64,000 nt of DNA from contig JAOWBW010000565.1 in NCBI GenBank assembly GCA_026119855.1, positions 682,001 to 746,000 on the forward strand, in the 5' to 3' direction. Source of the DNA: Campanula takesimana (taxonomy: Eukaryota > Streptophyta > Magnoliopsida > Asterales > Campanulaceae). The notes under the pieces were generated by a model. It saw only the letters and a program-made list of their open reading frames with translations. It made no database searches and was not told the origin of the DNA. The first letter of the stretch is position 1, and each line of letters starts with the position of its first letter. The translations under genes were made by a program, and so were the position numbers. Below, one piece after another: positions 55,380 through 64,000 of this stretch.

Positions 55380-58300
55380 ACAAGTGTTGTCAAACCTAAA
55401 GGAAATAAGTGTGGCTAAAATTATAACTCTAAATAATACAATTTGGTAACATGGCAATTAGATTGATCATTTAAAATTGCAATCAAAATTCTGGATGATC
55501 AAAGAAAGTGAATGGCAGTGAGACTACCACTTCGGATATTTTATGTTATAAAATTAATCATTCTACTTTTAATTATTGTGTATTGGATACTGGATATGGA
55601 TCCCATATTTGTATAAATGTGCAACAATTAGTAAATAGAAAGACTACTTATGAAAGTAAAGTTAGTTTACGAATGGTAATGATGCAAGAGTTGCAATATT
55701 GTTCGTAGAACACTTGTGAAGTGACTTTACTCACTAAGTAGAAAATATTATTTTCCTTTTTAAGATAATGAAGGATATTTATTTCTTATTGGGAATAAGA
55801 AAGTGCTTTATTTACTATGATTTACTTTATCGTACTGTTAAATCATATAAATAAATCTTATATCATAAATCTTGAAAAATAAAATAATAAATAAGGCTAT
55901 AACATAAATAATTAAATTCTTAAAGCATTATTGTTTTCGTCAAATAAATGAGAAACACGTATCTAAAATTCCATGGGATGGAGTTTTAAAGTCATATGAT
56001 TTTGAATCATATGATATATGCAAAACTTATTTACTTGGACCAAGACATCTTTTAGTAGGAGTAGTAAAAGGGATAATAACTTATTAGACCTAATACATGT
56101 TGATGTATATGGTGCATTAAGTGGCAATGCTAAAAGAAAATTTTGGTATTACTTGGTAAAACTATTTAAAGATTCTGATTTGATCGAGATGATGAATAAT
56201 TGAACCAAGAATTTGACAATCATCTTTAAGGTTGCGAAATTGTTTCACAATTAAACCCCACAAAGAACACCAGTTTAGCATGATGTGTCTGAATGGAGGA
56301 ATAGAACGTTATTGGATATGGTTCATTAGATGATAAAGTCAAATTGATCTTCCCCTATTTATTTTGGGGTTATACATTGGAAACCGCTATAATGACACTA
56401 ATTTGAGTTCCATCAAAATAGGTTCAAAGGTACCATATGTGATATTGAATGAAAGAAAACTTGGTTCGTTTTTCATAAAGGTTTAAGAAAGTGAAACATT
56501 TTTAAAGGACTTGTCTAGGACAAACTCACACTTAAATCTAATAAATATATTTTCATGGGATATCCTAAGGAAACTTGAGGATATTGTTTTACTTATAAGA
56601 AACAAATTGTTTGTTGATTATGATGGTACTTTTCTAGATAAATTGTTTATCTCTAAAAGAATCAGTGGGAGTAAAATATATCTCCAATGGTTCGAGGCCT
56701 AGAAAATAACATAGAACCTTAGATGGAAGTTGAACAAACTTTCGCAAGGAGTTGTGAAAATACGTTCAAGTTACACAAGTTACTTGAATATATGATATGA
56801 TACAATCTATAACAAGAAATATTGATTTCTCGAAATAGAGAGTATTGAGGTAAAGATCATTGAGAATGATATATTTGCCACCGATCAAAATGCAATGTCC
56901 GCTCCATATTTAGATTAATGGCTTGGAGTCATAAAATCTAAAATGCAATCCATGTACAATAATCAAGTTTCGAACTTGATCATTCTAACCCAAGGTATAA
57001 AAACCAAATGATGGAATAGAGTTTTCTTGGAGAAAACTAACATGGATTGCAGGATACATACTTATAAAACACGACCAAATGTGAAAATTTGATTCATATT
57101 ATCGACTATGATAAAACTTTCTCACTCGTAGTCATGCTTTAAGATATTAGAATTCTCATTGTCATATCTTCATATTTGGAATATGAAATTTGACAAATGG
57201 ATGTCAAAACAGCATTCTTTAATAGGAACTCAATTAAGGATGTATTGGATACAACCTAAAGGTTTTGATAATGTAGAAAATTCTAATAAAGTTTGTAAGT
57301 TGCAGAAATCCATGTGATGGATTGAAGCAAGCTTCTTGGAGTTGAAATATTTATTTTGATGATGCATTCAAAGCGTTTGAAATTCATCATAGATGAGACT
57401 TGTGTTTGCTAGAAAATTAGTGGGAGCATAGTCTTATTTCTAGTCTTATATATGTGGTTGACATATAGTTCATTTGAAAGAGTTTCTTAATGAAAGACTT
57501 AGGAAAAAGCTGCTTACATTCTTGGAATTAATATCTATTTCTATCAGTGTTCTAAAAAGCGCTAGGCGGGGCTTAGGCGGCGAAGCCGGGCCTAGGCGGG
57601 GACGAGGATTTACACATAAATTTTAAATATTTTCATATCAGTAGTCCTAACTCTTATGTATTAATATTTTTTAACATTTAATTTTAATAACTACAATTAT
57701 TTTGAGACAGAGAGATAATATAAGTCACAAATATATACACACAAACACAAGACATGAGAAAGAAAGAAACAAAAGACATTCCAGCCTACTAACTTACCCA
57801 TTCCAGCCCACTAACTTACCCAGCCCATTAGCCTAATCAACCCATTAGCTCCTCTTTAAGACTTTAACCCTAACCATATTCTCTCATACTTTCTCTCAAT
57901 CCAGCACCGTCAGTCCCCTATTCTCTCTATCGTTCTTTCTCATATTTTTTTCTATTTCAAAAAGGCTCGTGTTCTTCTCTTTTCGTCTCCCATCTATCTT
58001 TCCTCTCTCTCATTCGCGTTCTCTAAATGCCGCCGCCACCATTTTCTTTTTCGCCACCACCACTATTTTCTTCTCCACCCATTCATCGCCGCTCATCAGC
58101 CACCGCCGTGCTCCGCCTAAGGCCACCTAGCTCTGCCTAGGCCCTATTAAGCGGCGATTTTTCCATTCCACCTATTTCCCCCGATTTGGTCGTAATCGTA
58201 GCGGTTGAGTGCCGCCTAGCGCCACAGCGCCGCCTAGGCCGATTTTTAGAACACTGATTACTGTAAATCTAGAAAGTTGATTGGTTTGTGTCAAAGTACT

Positions 58301-58557
58301 TATAAAAACAAAGTACTAAATTGTTCAGTATGCAAGACTCTTGTAGAAGAACTTGCAAAGTTGTCTAATGATAATGTTCTTGGCAAGACTTAGTCTTATT
58401 GGAAGACTAATGAGCAAGGATACATGATTAGGATTCCACATGCTTCGGCAATTGGATCTATAATGTATGTCATATTATGTACTTTGACGGGATAACTCGT
58501 ATACTTGGATTATGATGAGAACATACTAATCATATCCTCGTGAAAGTCACTAGATAG
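55380..58557 (+). pseudogene. Copia-2 gag end, protease, integrase, RT remnants
   Basis: This is an old Ty1/copia polyprotein with dozens of stops and indels. In order there are a protease remnant with CVLDTGYGSHICINVQQL (55580-55640), an integrase remnant (ICKTYLL near 56020, LDLIHVDVYG near 56090, WRNRTLLDMV near 56300), a DYDGTFLDKLF-like stretch near 56620, an RT remnant (SKMQSMYNNQVSNL near 56950, QMDVKTAFFN near 57195), and an RT tail (RKLIGL near 58275, ASAIGSIMYV near 58450). A hAT-like MITE interrupts it. It ends at the LTR of element B. Confidence 0.8.
57545..58257. mobile_element. hAT-like MITE (713 bp) in Copia-2
   Basis: Inverted ends are CAGTGTTCTAAAAAGCGCTA at the left and, reversed, CAGTGTTCTAAAAATCGGCC at the right. 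Flanking octamers ATTTCTAT and ATTACTGT match at six of eight positions, consistent with a decayed 8-bp hAT duplication. Many GCCTAGGC/CCGCCTA strings sit near both ends, like subterminal transposase sites. There is no transposase. Confidence 0.75.
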
Positions 58558-60103
58558 TGTAAGGATCTCGTCCCTCGGCAGCGAAAACAAGCGGGTTTCG
58601 CACGAGGAAGAAATGCCAAACACGGGTAACTTTCCTAACGAAAAAGAAACAGAGTCGCCACATTTGTTAATTTTAAACCCAACAAATTAAAATGGTTAGA
58701 GAAGGTGAGTTCGGAGGTCAGGTTACACTTTGGGAAGAACATATTTGCGGTTCACCCAAAATGCCTCAAAAAAAACCGAGTCTCCCTCGTTAGTTTGAAA
58801 ATGTGCATGTGTGTGTGTGTGTGTGTATTTAACGGAAAAGTTTCTGTTATTGGTTTTATTTGGAAAAATTTAACTGAAAGGGTCTGTTTATCAAGAAAAT
58901 GGGGATCAGAGGGCAAAACGGACATTTTGCCCCCCATTCCCAACATAGCCGTACGGATGTACAGGCCGTTTCCTGGGATTTTACAGTTCAGTCAAGAACA
59001 GTCCAGTTTCAGAGCAGAAACAGAACATTCTGTTGAAACTAGACAGAACTGTTTTGATTCCAGATTGTTTAAAACACTTTATAAATTTAAATACAACATT
59101 TCTATGCTAAATGATCATCACTTAGTCCCCAAAACAAGTATTTGGGTGTGATCATAAGCAATCATGGGAGAAAATTGAGAAAAGTTGATAAACATGCCCT
59201 TTGGGCCAAAATTGACAATTTGGTGATTAAAGATTGAAACTTTATCCCCAAGATGGCATTTTTATGACTTATTAACCTTCAAAGAGTCAAATCAAGACAT
59301 AAAGATTGAATCTTTATGGCCCCAAAGGGGACTTTAGAGCTAGATCAATGTTGGATGATAAAGATGGAGGCTTTATCATCCAAATGATCATTATTGCCAA
59401 CAAAATCATCATTCCAACTAGACAAGAATGTAAATAACAATCAACAAGCCATGATCATCTAGGTTTGAACCTTTTCCACACAAGGCATGGAGGGCACCTT
59501 GGATCACCTCATGGATTGGACAAGAGAAATATAGAGAATAATATATGTATATTTGCTTGAATGGACAAGTATTGCATAAATGTAAAGTGCTTGAATGGAC
59601 AAGTCTTGCAAGTAATGTAAAAGTGCTTGAATGGACAAGTCTTGCAAATAATATAAAGATTAACATAACTTAAACAAAGATTAAAGATAAAATAGAGTTA
59701 TAGATGAAGAGAAGGGAGGGGGAGAAGGTGGCTTTACCTATTTTGGTTTAGCCAATCTTCCTTTCTCTCTTTCACTCTTTGTTTCACTCTTCTCTCACAC
59801 TTCTGTAGTGATTTTGACAGAGTAATCCTTCTTATATTGTTTCCCCCCCCCCTGAAATGATCAGCATGGGGTTCAATTTATAGAGGCTGAGGGTGCCCGA
59901 AGTAGCCGTACGGCTAGGGACCTCATGTGCCCAAACCATCCGTACGACTCGACTTGGCGAGCCTCTGGATTTTTCCAAGTTTAATTCCAGTTTAGTCCTG
60001 GAATATCAGGTTTATCCTAGTGAGGTCCTAGCCCATTGGTTTATCCCTAAATGGTACAAAGAATTCCTCTAGAGTAGGTCGATTTCAGATTGGGGTACTT
60101 ACA
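58558..60103 (-). repeat. 3' LTR of element B (1546 bp)
   Basis: On the plus strand it runs from TGTAAGGATCTCG to TTGGGGTACTTACA. A TATA box CTATAAATTG lies on the minus strand at 59874-59883. GCCGTACGGC-type palindromes occur near 58948, 59910 and 59940. A (GT)n run is at 58809-58826. Three copies of a 36-bp unit (GCTTGAATGGACAAGT) lie at about 59552-59660. A primer-site-like TGGCGACTCT is at 58651-58660. Confidence 0.85.
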
Positions 60104-60115
60104 GAGCCCCTCGGC
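60104..60115 (-). other. Polypurine-like tract of element B
   Basis: GCCGAGGGGCTC on the minus strand directly precedes the LTR, identical to that of element A. Confidence 0.75.
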
Positions 60116-60331
60116 AACGTCGCTTTTGAAGAAAGTGGGGTTGTCGATAAATATGCATCCCAATCTGATGGGAGGACAGCATAGCCGATTTGTTCTATGG
60201 CTGGACCTAGAGGTATAGGATTCCTACGTATCCCTATCCGACGGAATCAAGCCTATCGTAGTTCGAAAAGGGTGAGAGATTTTAAGGCTACTCAAACCTA
60301 TAGACGACCGTCGAGGTCGGGTGGGGAACTC

Positions 60332-61000
60332 GGGCATGACACTCATTTGGTCAGAGGCGAAGGTTCGGGCGTGACACTCATTTGGTCAGAGGAAAATATT
60401 CGGGTGTGACATTCATTCGGTCAGAGGCAAAGTTTGGGCGTGATACTCATTTGGTCAGAGGCAAGTTTCGGGCGTGACACTCATTTGGTCAGAGGCAAGT
60501 TTCGGGCGTGACGCTCATTTGGTCAGAGGCAGGTTTCAGGCGTGACACTCATTTGGTCAGAGGCAGGTTTCGAGCGTGACACTCATTTGGTTAGAGGCAA
60601 GTTTAGGCGTGACACTCATTTGGTCAGAGGCAAGGTTCGGGCGTGACACTTATTTGGTCAGAGGCAAAGTTCGGGCGTGACACTCATTTGGTCAGAGGTG
60701 AGGTTTGGGCGTGACACTCACTTGGTCAGAGGCGAAGACTCCGGCGTGACACTCATTTGGTCAGAGGCAAAGACTCGGGCGTGATACTCATTTGGTCAGA
60801 GGCAAGGTTCGGGCGTGACACTCATTTGGTCAGAGGCAAGTTTAGGGCGTGACACTCATTTGGTCAGAGGCATGTTTCGGGTGTGACACTCATTTGGTCA
60901 GAGGCAAGTTTCAGGCGTGACACTCATTTGGTCAGAGGCAAGTTTAGGTGTGACACTCATTTGGTCAGAGGCAAGGTTCGGGCATGACACTCTTTTGGTC
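60332..61000. repeat. 34-bp tandem repeat array (about 19 copies)
   Basis: Near-contiguous units read CGGGCGTGACACTCATTTGG then TCAGAGGCAAGGTT, each 33-35 bp with point differences. I counted 19 full copies plus a partial one. The array lies in the 3' untranslated part of element B. A further direct repeat (TTTGGTCAATCAAATAATTT through ACGGCCAA) occurs at about 60992-61043 and 61151-61206. Confidence 0.95.
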
Positions 61001-61610
61001 AATCAAATAATTTTTAACTGGGCTTACGTCAGGGACGGCCAATGTCATGGGCATTAAATTTGACTCTCAATGAGTCAAAGTTGTGTCTTGACTCTCCTTT
61101 GGTCAACCGGAAGGATTTTCTCGACACTCATTTGGTCGAAGTCGGGATTTGACTCTCTTTTGGTCAATCAAATAATTTTTAATTGGGCTTACGTCAGGGA
61201 CGGCCAATTTTCTTTTCATATTTTTAACCTGTTAACCTGGACTTACGAAGTACGGCCGGGTTAATTTCAACCAATGCTGGTCTTACATCCATCTATGGAC
61301 TGCCCGGACACATTTTTAGTGGGAACCTAATTAATTTTCTAGGTTCAAAGCAAATTGCATGAGCCCTAAAAGGGTTGAAAATTCTGGTGCATTTCTGGGA
61401 TAGATTTAAATGGAGCTTTAAATGGGTGATGTCACAAAGCCATTCAATCAAGAAACCATTAATTTTTGTCAGGGATAAAGTAGCCGTACGGCTAGAAGAG
61501 TGACGTTGCTTTTCCAATAAATTTTGTTCCAGGCCTGGTCATCTTCTTCATCATCATAGCTTGGAGTCCAACAGCAGTCTTTCACCTTCCCTTTTGGACA
61601 TTTTCCTTCC
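61001..61610. other. Spacer between tandem array and antisense ORF of element B
   Basis: Contains the second copy of the 50-bp direct repeat, several TTGACTCT/GACTCTCTTTTGGTC fragments related to the array, and a TAGCCGTACGGCTA palindrome near 61481-61494. No gene is visible. Confidence 0.6.
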
Positions 61611-63110
61611 ATGGATCCTTTTCTCATGGAAAAGCCACCAAAATTGTCCAAAGTTGAACAAGAATATTTTGAAGGTAACCTTAGGCTTTGGATGAGGCAT
61701 CAAATGGGAAGTCACAAGGACATATTCAAGTCCAAATTTGGTCTCCGGTCTCTTTGGTCTCTCAAAGATTTCATCCCAGATCTCGAGCTACTGACGGCTG
61801 CCGCGTCATTCTGGGACGTGAGGAGGCACATATACTGTTTTTCTTACAACGAGATCACTCCGACTTACGAAGATTTCAAATCTCTAGTGGGTGGCATAGA
61901 CACGGAGGTCATCGCTCTTCCCTCAGTTGATGATACCACTTGTGTTGAGAGATTGGTCTCTCTCCTCGACATTCCTTTGGAAGAGGCTCAATGTATGGTC
62001 ATTAATCTGACTTTCATTGATATTTCCGACCTTCCCAAGAAGTTCATGGAGCATTCCGATGAGGCTTCTTGGAATTCTTTCGGGCTATGCATCCTTGCTT
62101 TCTTCTACATGGTGGGTTCCAAGGGTACTTGCCACCGTGTTTTGTTGAGTGTGCTCGAGGAGTGTCTGGCGGGCAAAGACATCGTTCCTTTGGTCTTAGG
62201 CGAGACTCTCCATGGTATGGACCGTTTAGCTTTGGGAGACGGTTTTATGCGCAGCGGTAGCCCTACTTTGCTTATTTTATGGCTGAGGGAGAGGTTAGTG
62301 GCCGTCCCTGAGGCTCCTCTTTCTCACAAGCCATGGTCGTATTCTTTGAGAGGGCTCATTCTGGATTTAGCTCAGAGCGACTGGGAGGCTCATATGGCTC
62401 TCCTCAAGACTAAAGAAATCCGTTGGTGGGTGCCACAATTGCACATCAACTCAGTGCGGGAGTGTCAGGATGGTTCCCCCTTTGTTCGGGTGCCGGGCCT
62501 TTTGGGATCGTCCTTTTACATCCCTTTGGTCCGCCGGCAGTTTGGCTTGTTACAGACTCCTGTGTTGGAGTGGTCGGATGTCAATCCGGAGCATTTGAGG
62601 CTTTTGCCTTTATCCATGTGGGACCCTTCTACCACTTTCCTCTTTTCCCAGTTGTGGACCCAATCCCTTTTTCCAATTCGGGCACTCCTCAAGTGTGCAT
62701 CTAGCATGATTTTGACCACTGTTTACTTGGATTGGTACTAACAGACCATGGGACAGACTCAGAGGCTTATTGAAGAGAGGCGTGGGGACATCCTTGGAGG
62801 AGATTGTGTCCCTAGTAGGGTTTTGAGGGAGGCCGAGGCCGTGACGAGCGGTCATAACTTTACTGGAGATGCTATTGAAGACTATCAAGCTCTCGCTGTG
62901 AGGAGGAGGGCGGTGATACCTAGAATTGAGGCACGACTCGAGGACTTTCGGGGCCGCGTGGCAGTTGACACAGCTCTAAAATCGTCCGGCCTAATTGAAG
63001 ATGCCGGGCGGACTCCCAACTTAGGGATGAACGAGATCGAGCTTTTCGACGTGAAGAAGAAAAATACTCGGAGGAGTCAGAAGAAGAAATGGAGGGGTGA
63101 AGGTCATTGA
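61611..63110 (+). pseudogene. Antisense ORF of Tat element, plant-mobile-domain-like
   Basis: This ORF is encoded opposite to the element. Frame 61611-62741 is followed in the same frame, after a single TAA (62739-62741), by 62742-63110, so the original ORF was about 499 codons. The N-terminal region holds ASFWDVRRHIYCFSYNEITP and TYEDFKSLVGG. That pattern (Trp-Asp, then hydrophobic/Thr-Pro/Asp-Phe) is characteristic of plant mobile domain and DUF7745-type proteins found in Tat and Athila elements. The C-terminus is charged and lysine-rich (KKKNTRRSQKKKWRG). Its role in the element is unknown. The TAA suggests this copy is inactive, but it could be readable by suppression. Confidence 0.7.
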
Positions 63111-63483
63111 TGGACTTACAGTCCTAAGCATCCACTCATTGTCATTGCAGACACATTAGTTTTCTTAAGTGTTTTATTAGTCTTTTAGCCTGTTTCTCGA
63201 GGTCAAGAGTAGACCGTGCTTGAACTCATCAAAGAAGTGTTTTAATTGTAATGAAAGTGGCTATCGAATGAATTCCTTTGGAGAAACAAAATTTGAATTT
63301 TATTTATTTTTTTAGACCGGACCAATAGTTGGCTGCCTACGTTCCCCTTTTACAAGTAAGACTAAGGGGCTCAGGTCATCGTAGTTCTTTTCCAACAAAT
63401 TTTGATGCAAACCTTGCTTTTTCTCTAGACTGCCCTAATGGGTTTTCAATCTAGGTATATATATATATATATATATATATATT
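63111..63483. other. Non-coding spacer of element B with TA microsatellite
   Basis: Lies between the 3' ends of the convergent antisense ORF and integrase. A TA run at 63456-63482 ends next to the integrase stop codon. Confidence 0.7.
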
Positions 63484-64000
63484 TTAAACATAATATCGGC
63501 GAAGCTTATCACCATTGACAGGATGCACGAAGGGATTCCCATCCAAATCTACAAGTCTCATTGCACCTCCTGAGAATATCTCTTGTACGACAAAGGGGCC
63601 AATCCATACAGGTTCCCATTTTTCGTCAGGGTTAGAACTTCTTGGGGGTTTTTCTTTGAGCACCAAATCCCCGACCCGAATCTCTCGAGGCTTCACTCTT
63701 TTGTTGAAGGCTCGTGCCATCCTCCCTTGGTAGGCACGGATGTGTTCAGTTGCTCTTAAGCGGCGTTCATCCAAGAGGGCTAACTCATCATGTCGACTCC
63801 GAAGCCAGTCCGCTTCGTGGATTTGATTTTCCAACAGAACCCTTAATGACGGAATTTCTAGTTCAGCCGGGAGCATGGCTTCCATCCCATAAGTCAGAGC
63901 AAATAGGGTTTCCCCTGTGGCGGTTCTGACCGAGGTTCGGTATCCCCATAATGCTAGGTGTAGCTTATCGGGCCAATCCCTTCCTCGTGTTGCCATCTTC
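63484..64000 (-). CDS. Tat-type integrase C-terminal part (partial)
   Basis: The reading frame is open to the window edge. It contains the end of the integrase catalytic region (LHLALWGYRTSVRTATGETL, YGMEAMLPAELEIPSLR) and the C-terminal part (KVKPREI-like, VGDLVLKEKPP, WEPVWIGPFVVQEI, GNPFVHPVNGDKLRRYYV, stop). These blocks are typical of Ty3/gypsy Tat and Athila elements. No disabling mutation is visible in this part. The rest of pol lies beyond the window. Confidence 0.88.
   Translation of the reverse strand, partial: KMATRGRDWPDKLHLALWGYRTSVRTATGETLFALTYGMEAMLPAELEIPSLRVLLENQIHEADWLRSRHDELALLDERRLRATEHIRAYQGRMARAFNKRVKPREIRVGDLVLKEKPPRSSNPDEKWEPVWIGPFVVQEIFSGGAMRLVDLDGNPFVHPVNGDKLRRYYV

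Larger units (their letters stand above)
58558..64000 (-). mobile_element. Element B: Tat-type Ty3/gypsy, 3' half
   Basis: In minus-strand order there are integrase (from beyond the window edge to 63484), an antisense ORF region, a 34-bp tandem array, a polypurine tract and the 3' LTR (60103-58558). This layout, with an ORF on the opposite strand between integrase and 3' LTR, is known for the Tat lineage. The 5' half lies outside the window. GATAG at 58553-58557 would be one target duplication copy. Confidence 0.85.

Noticed and set aside
58705..59151. 148-residue plus-strand ORF with a VCVCVCV run
   Set aside because: It is a reading through the GT microsatellite in the family B LTR.
60332..61000. 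CRISPR-like array of 34-bp repeats
   Set aside because: Units are directly contiguous without unique spacers and lie inside a plant retrotransposon, so this is a tandem repeat.
1..64000. tRNA, rRNA or an intact host gene
   Set aside because: I looked for tRNA B-box-like strings and long ORFs without element character and saw none; the only tRNA-like strings are primer sites.

Overview
This window is plant nuclear DNA, most likely from a eudicot, and consists almost entirely of transposable elements inserted into one another. I found no intact host protein-coding gene, tRNA, rRNA or CRISPR array. The plant call rests on Ty1/copia and Ty3/gypsy LTR retrotransposons with initiator-Met or other tRNA primer sites, a plant-type LINE with a DUF4283-like ORF1, a Stowaway-type MITE, and AT-rich DNA with plant-style TATA boxes.

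Layout. Bases 1-3745 hold the right part of a Tat/Ogre-like Ty3/gypsy element (family A), whose left LTR is cut by the window edge. It sits in an old Ty1/copia element (Copia-1), seen at 3746-5433 and 22299-25321. Copia-1 was split in its reverse transcriptase gene by a 16.9-kb minus-strand, gag-only gypsy element (element C, 5434-22293, target duplication TATTG). The 3' LTR of C was in turn split by an 8.4-kb element with 3-kb LTRs and no coding capacity (element D, 7444-15849, duplication ACCTT). A family-A solo LTR (23674-24674, duplication GTAAT) also lies in Copia-1.

Bases 25553-34040 hold an unusual LINE locus. Two 5' portions of the same LINE lie tail to tail as a 4-kb inverted repeat with a 54-bp loop, followed by a LINE 3' tail and poly(A), all inside one 13-15 bp target duplication. 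Then come 2.4 kb of AT-rich DNA, an unidentified GC-richer segment, and a 2-kb solo LTR (element E, 37098-39144, duplication GTCCA) related to C and D. Bases 39354-52533 hold a complete-length SIRE/Maximus-like copia element (F, minus strand, duplication GTAAC). F has gag, a broken pol, and a large extra 3' ORF that appears to have its own TATA box and a 586-bp intron. Next are a Stowaway MITE (52840-53148), a second decayed copia remnant (about 55380-58557) carrying a hAT-like MITE, and the 3' half of a minus-strand Tat element (B, 58558-64000) with integrase, an antisense ORF, a 34-bp tandem array and a 1.5-kb LTR.

The most notable structures are sequence-level rather than genes. The C, D and E LTRs carry paired dyads spaced 21-23 bp apart at matching LTR offsets. 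Family-A LTRs carry two hairpins with compensatory changes. Element F is enriched throughout for a GCGGTT hexamer. The LINE inverted repeat looks like a natural hairpin-RNA locus. All alignments, counts and identities here were made by eye, without a database search.
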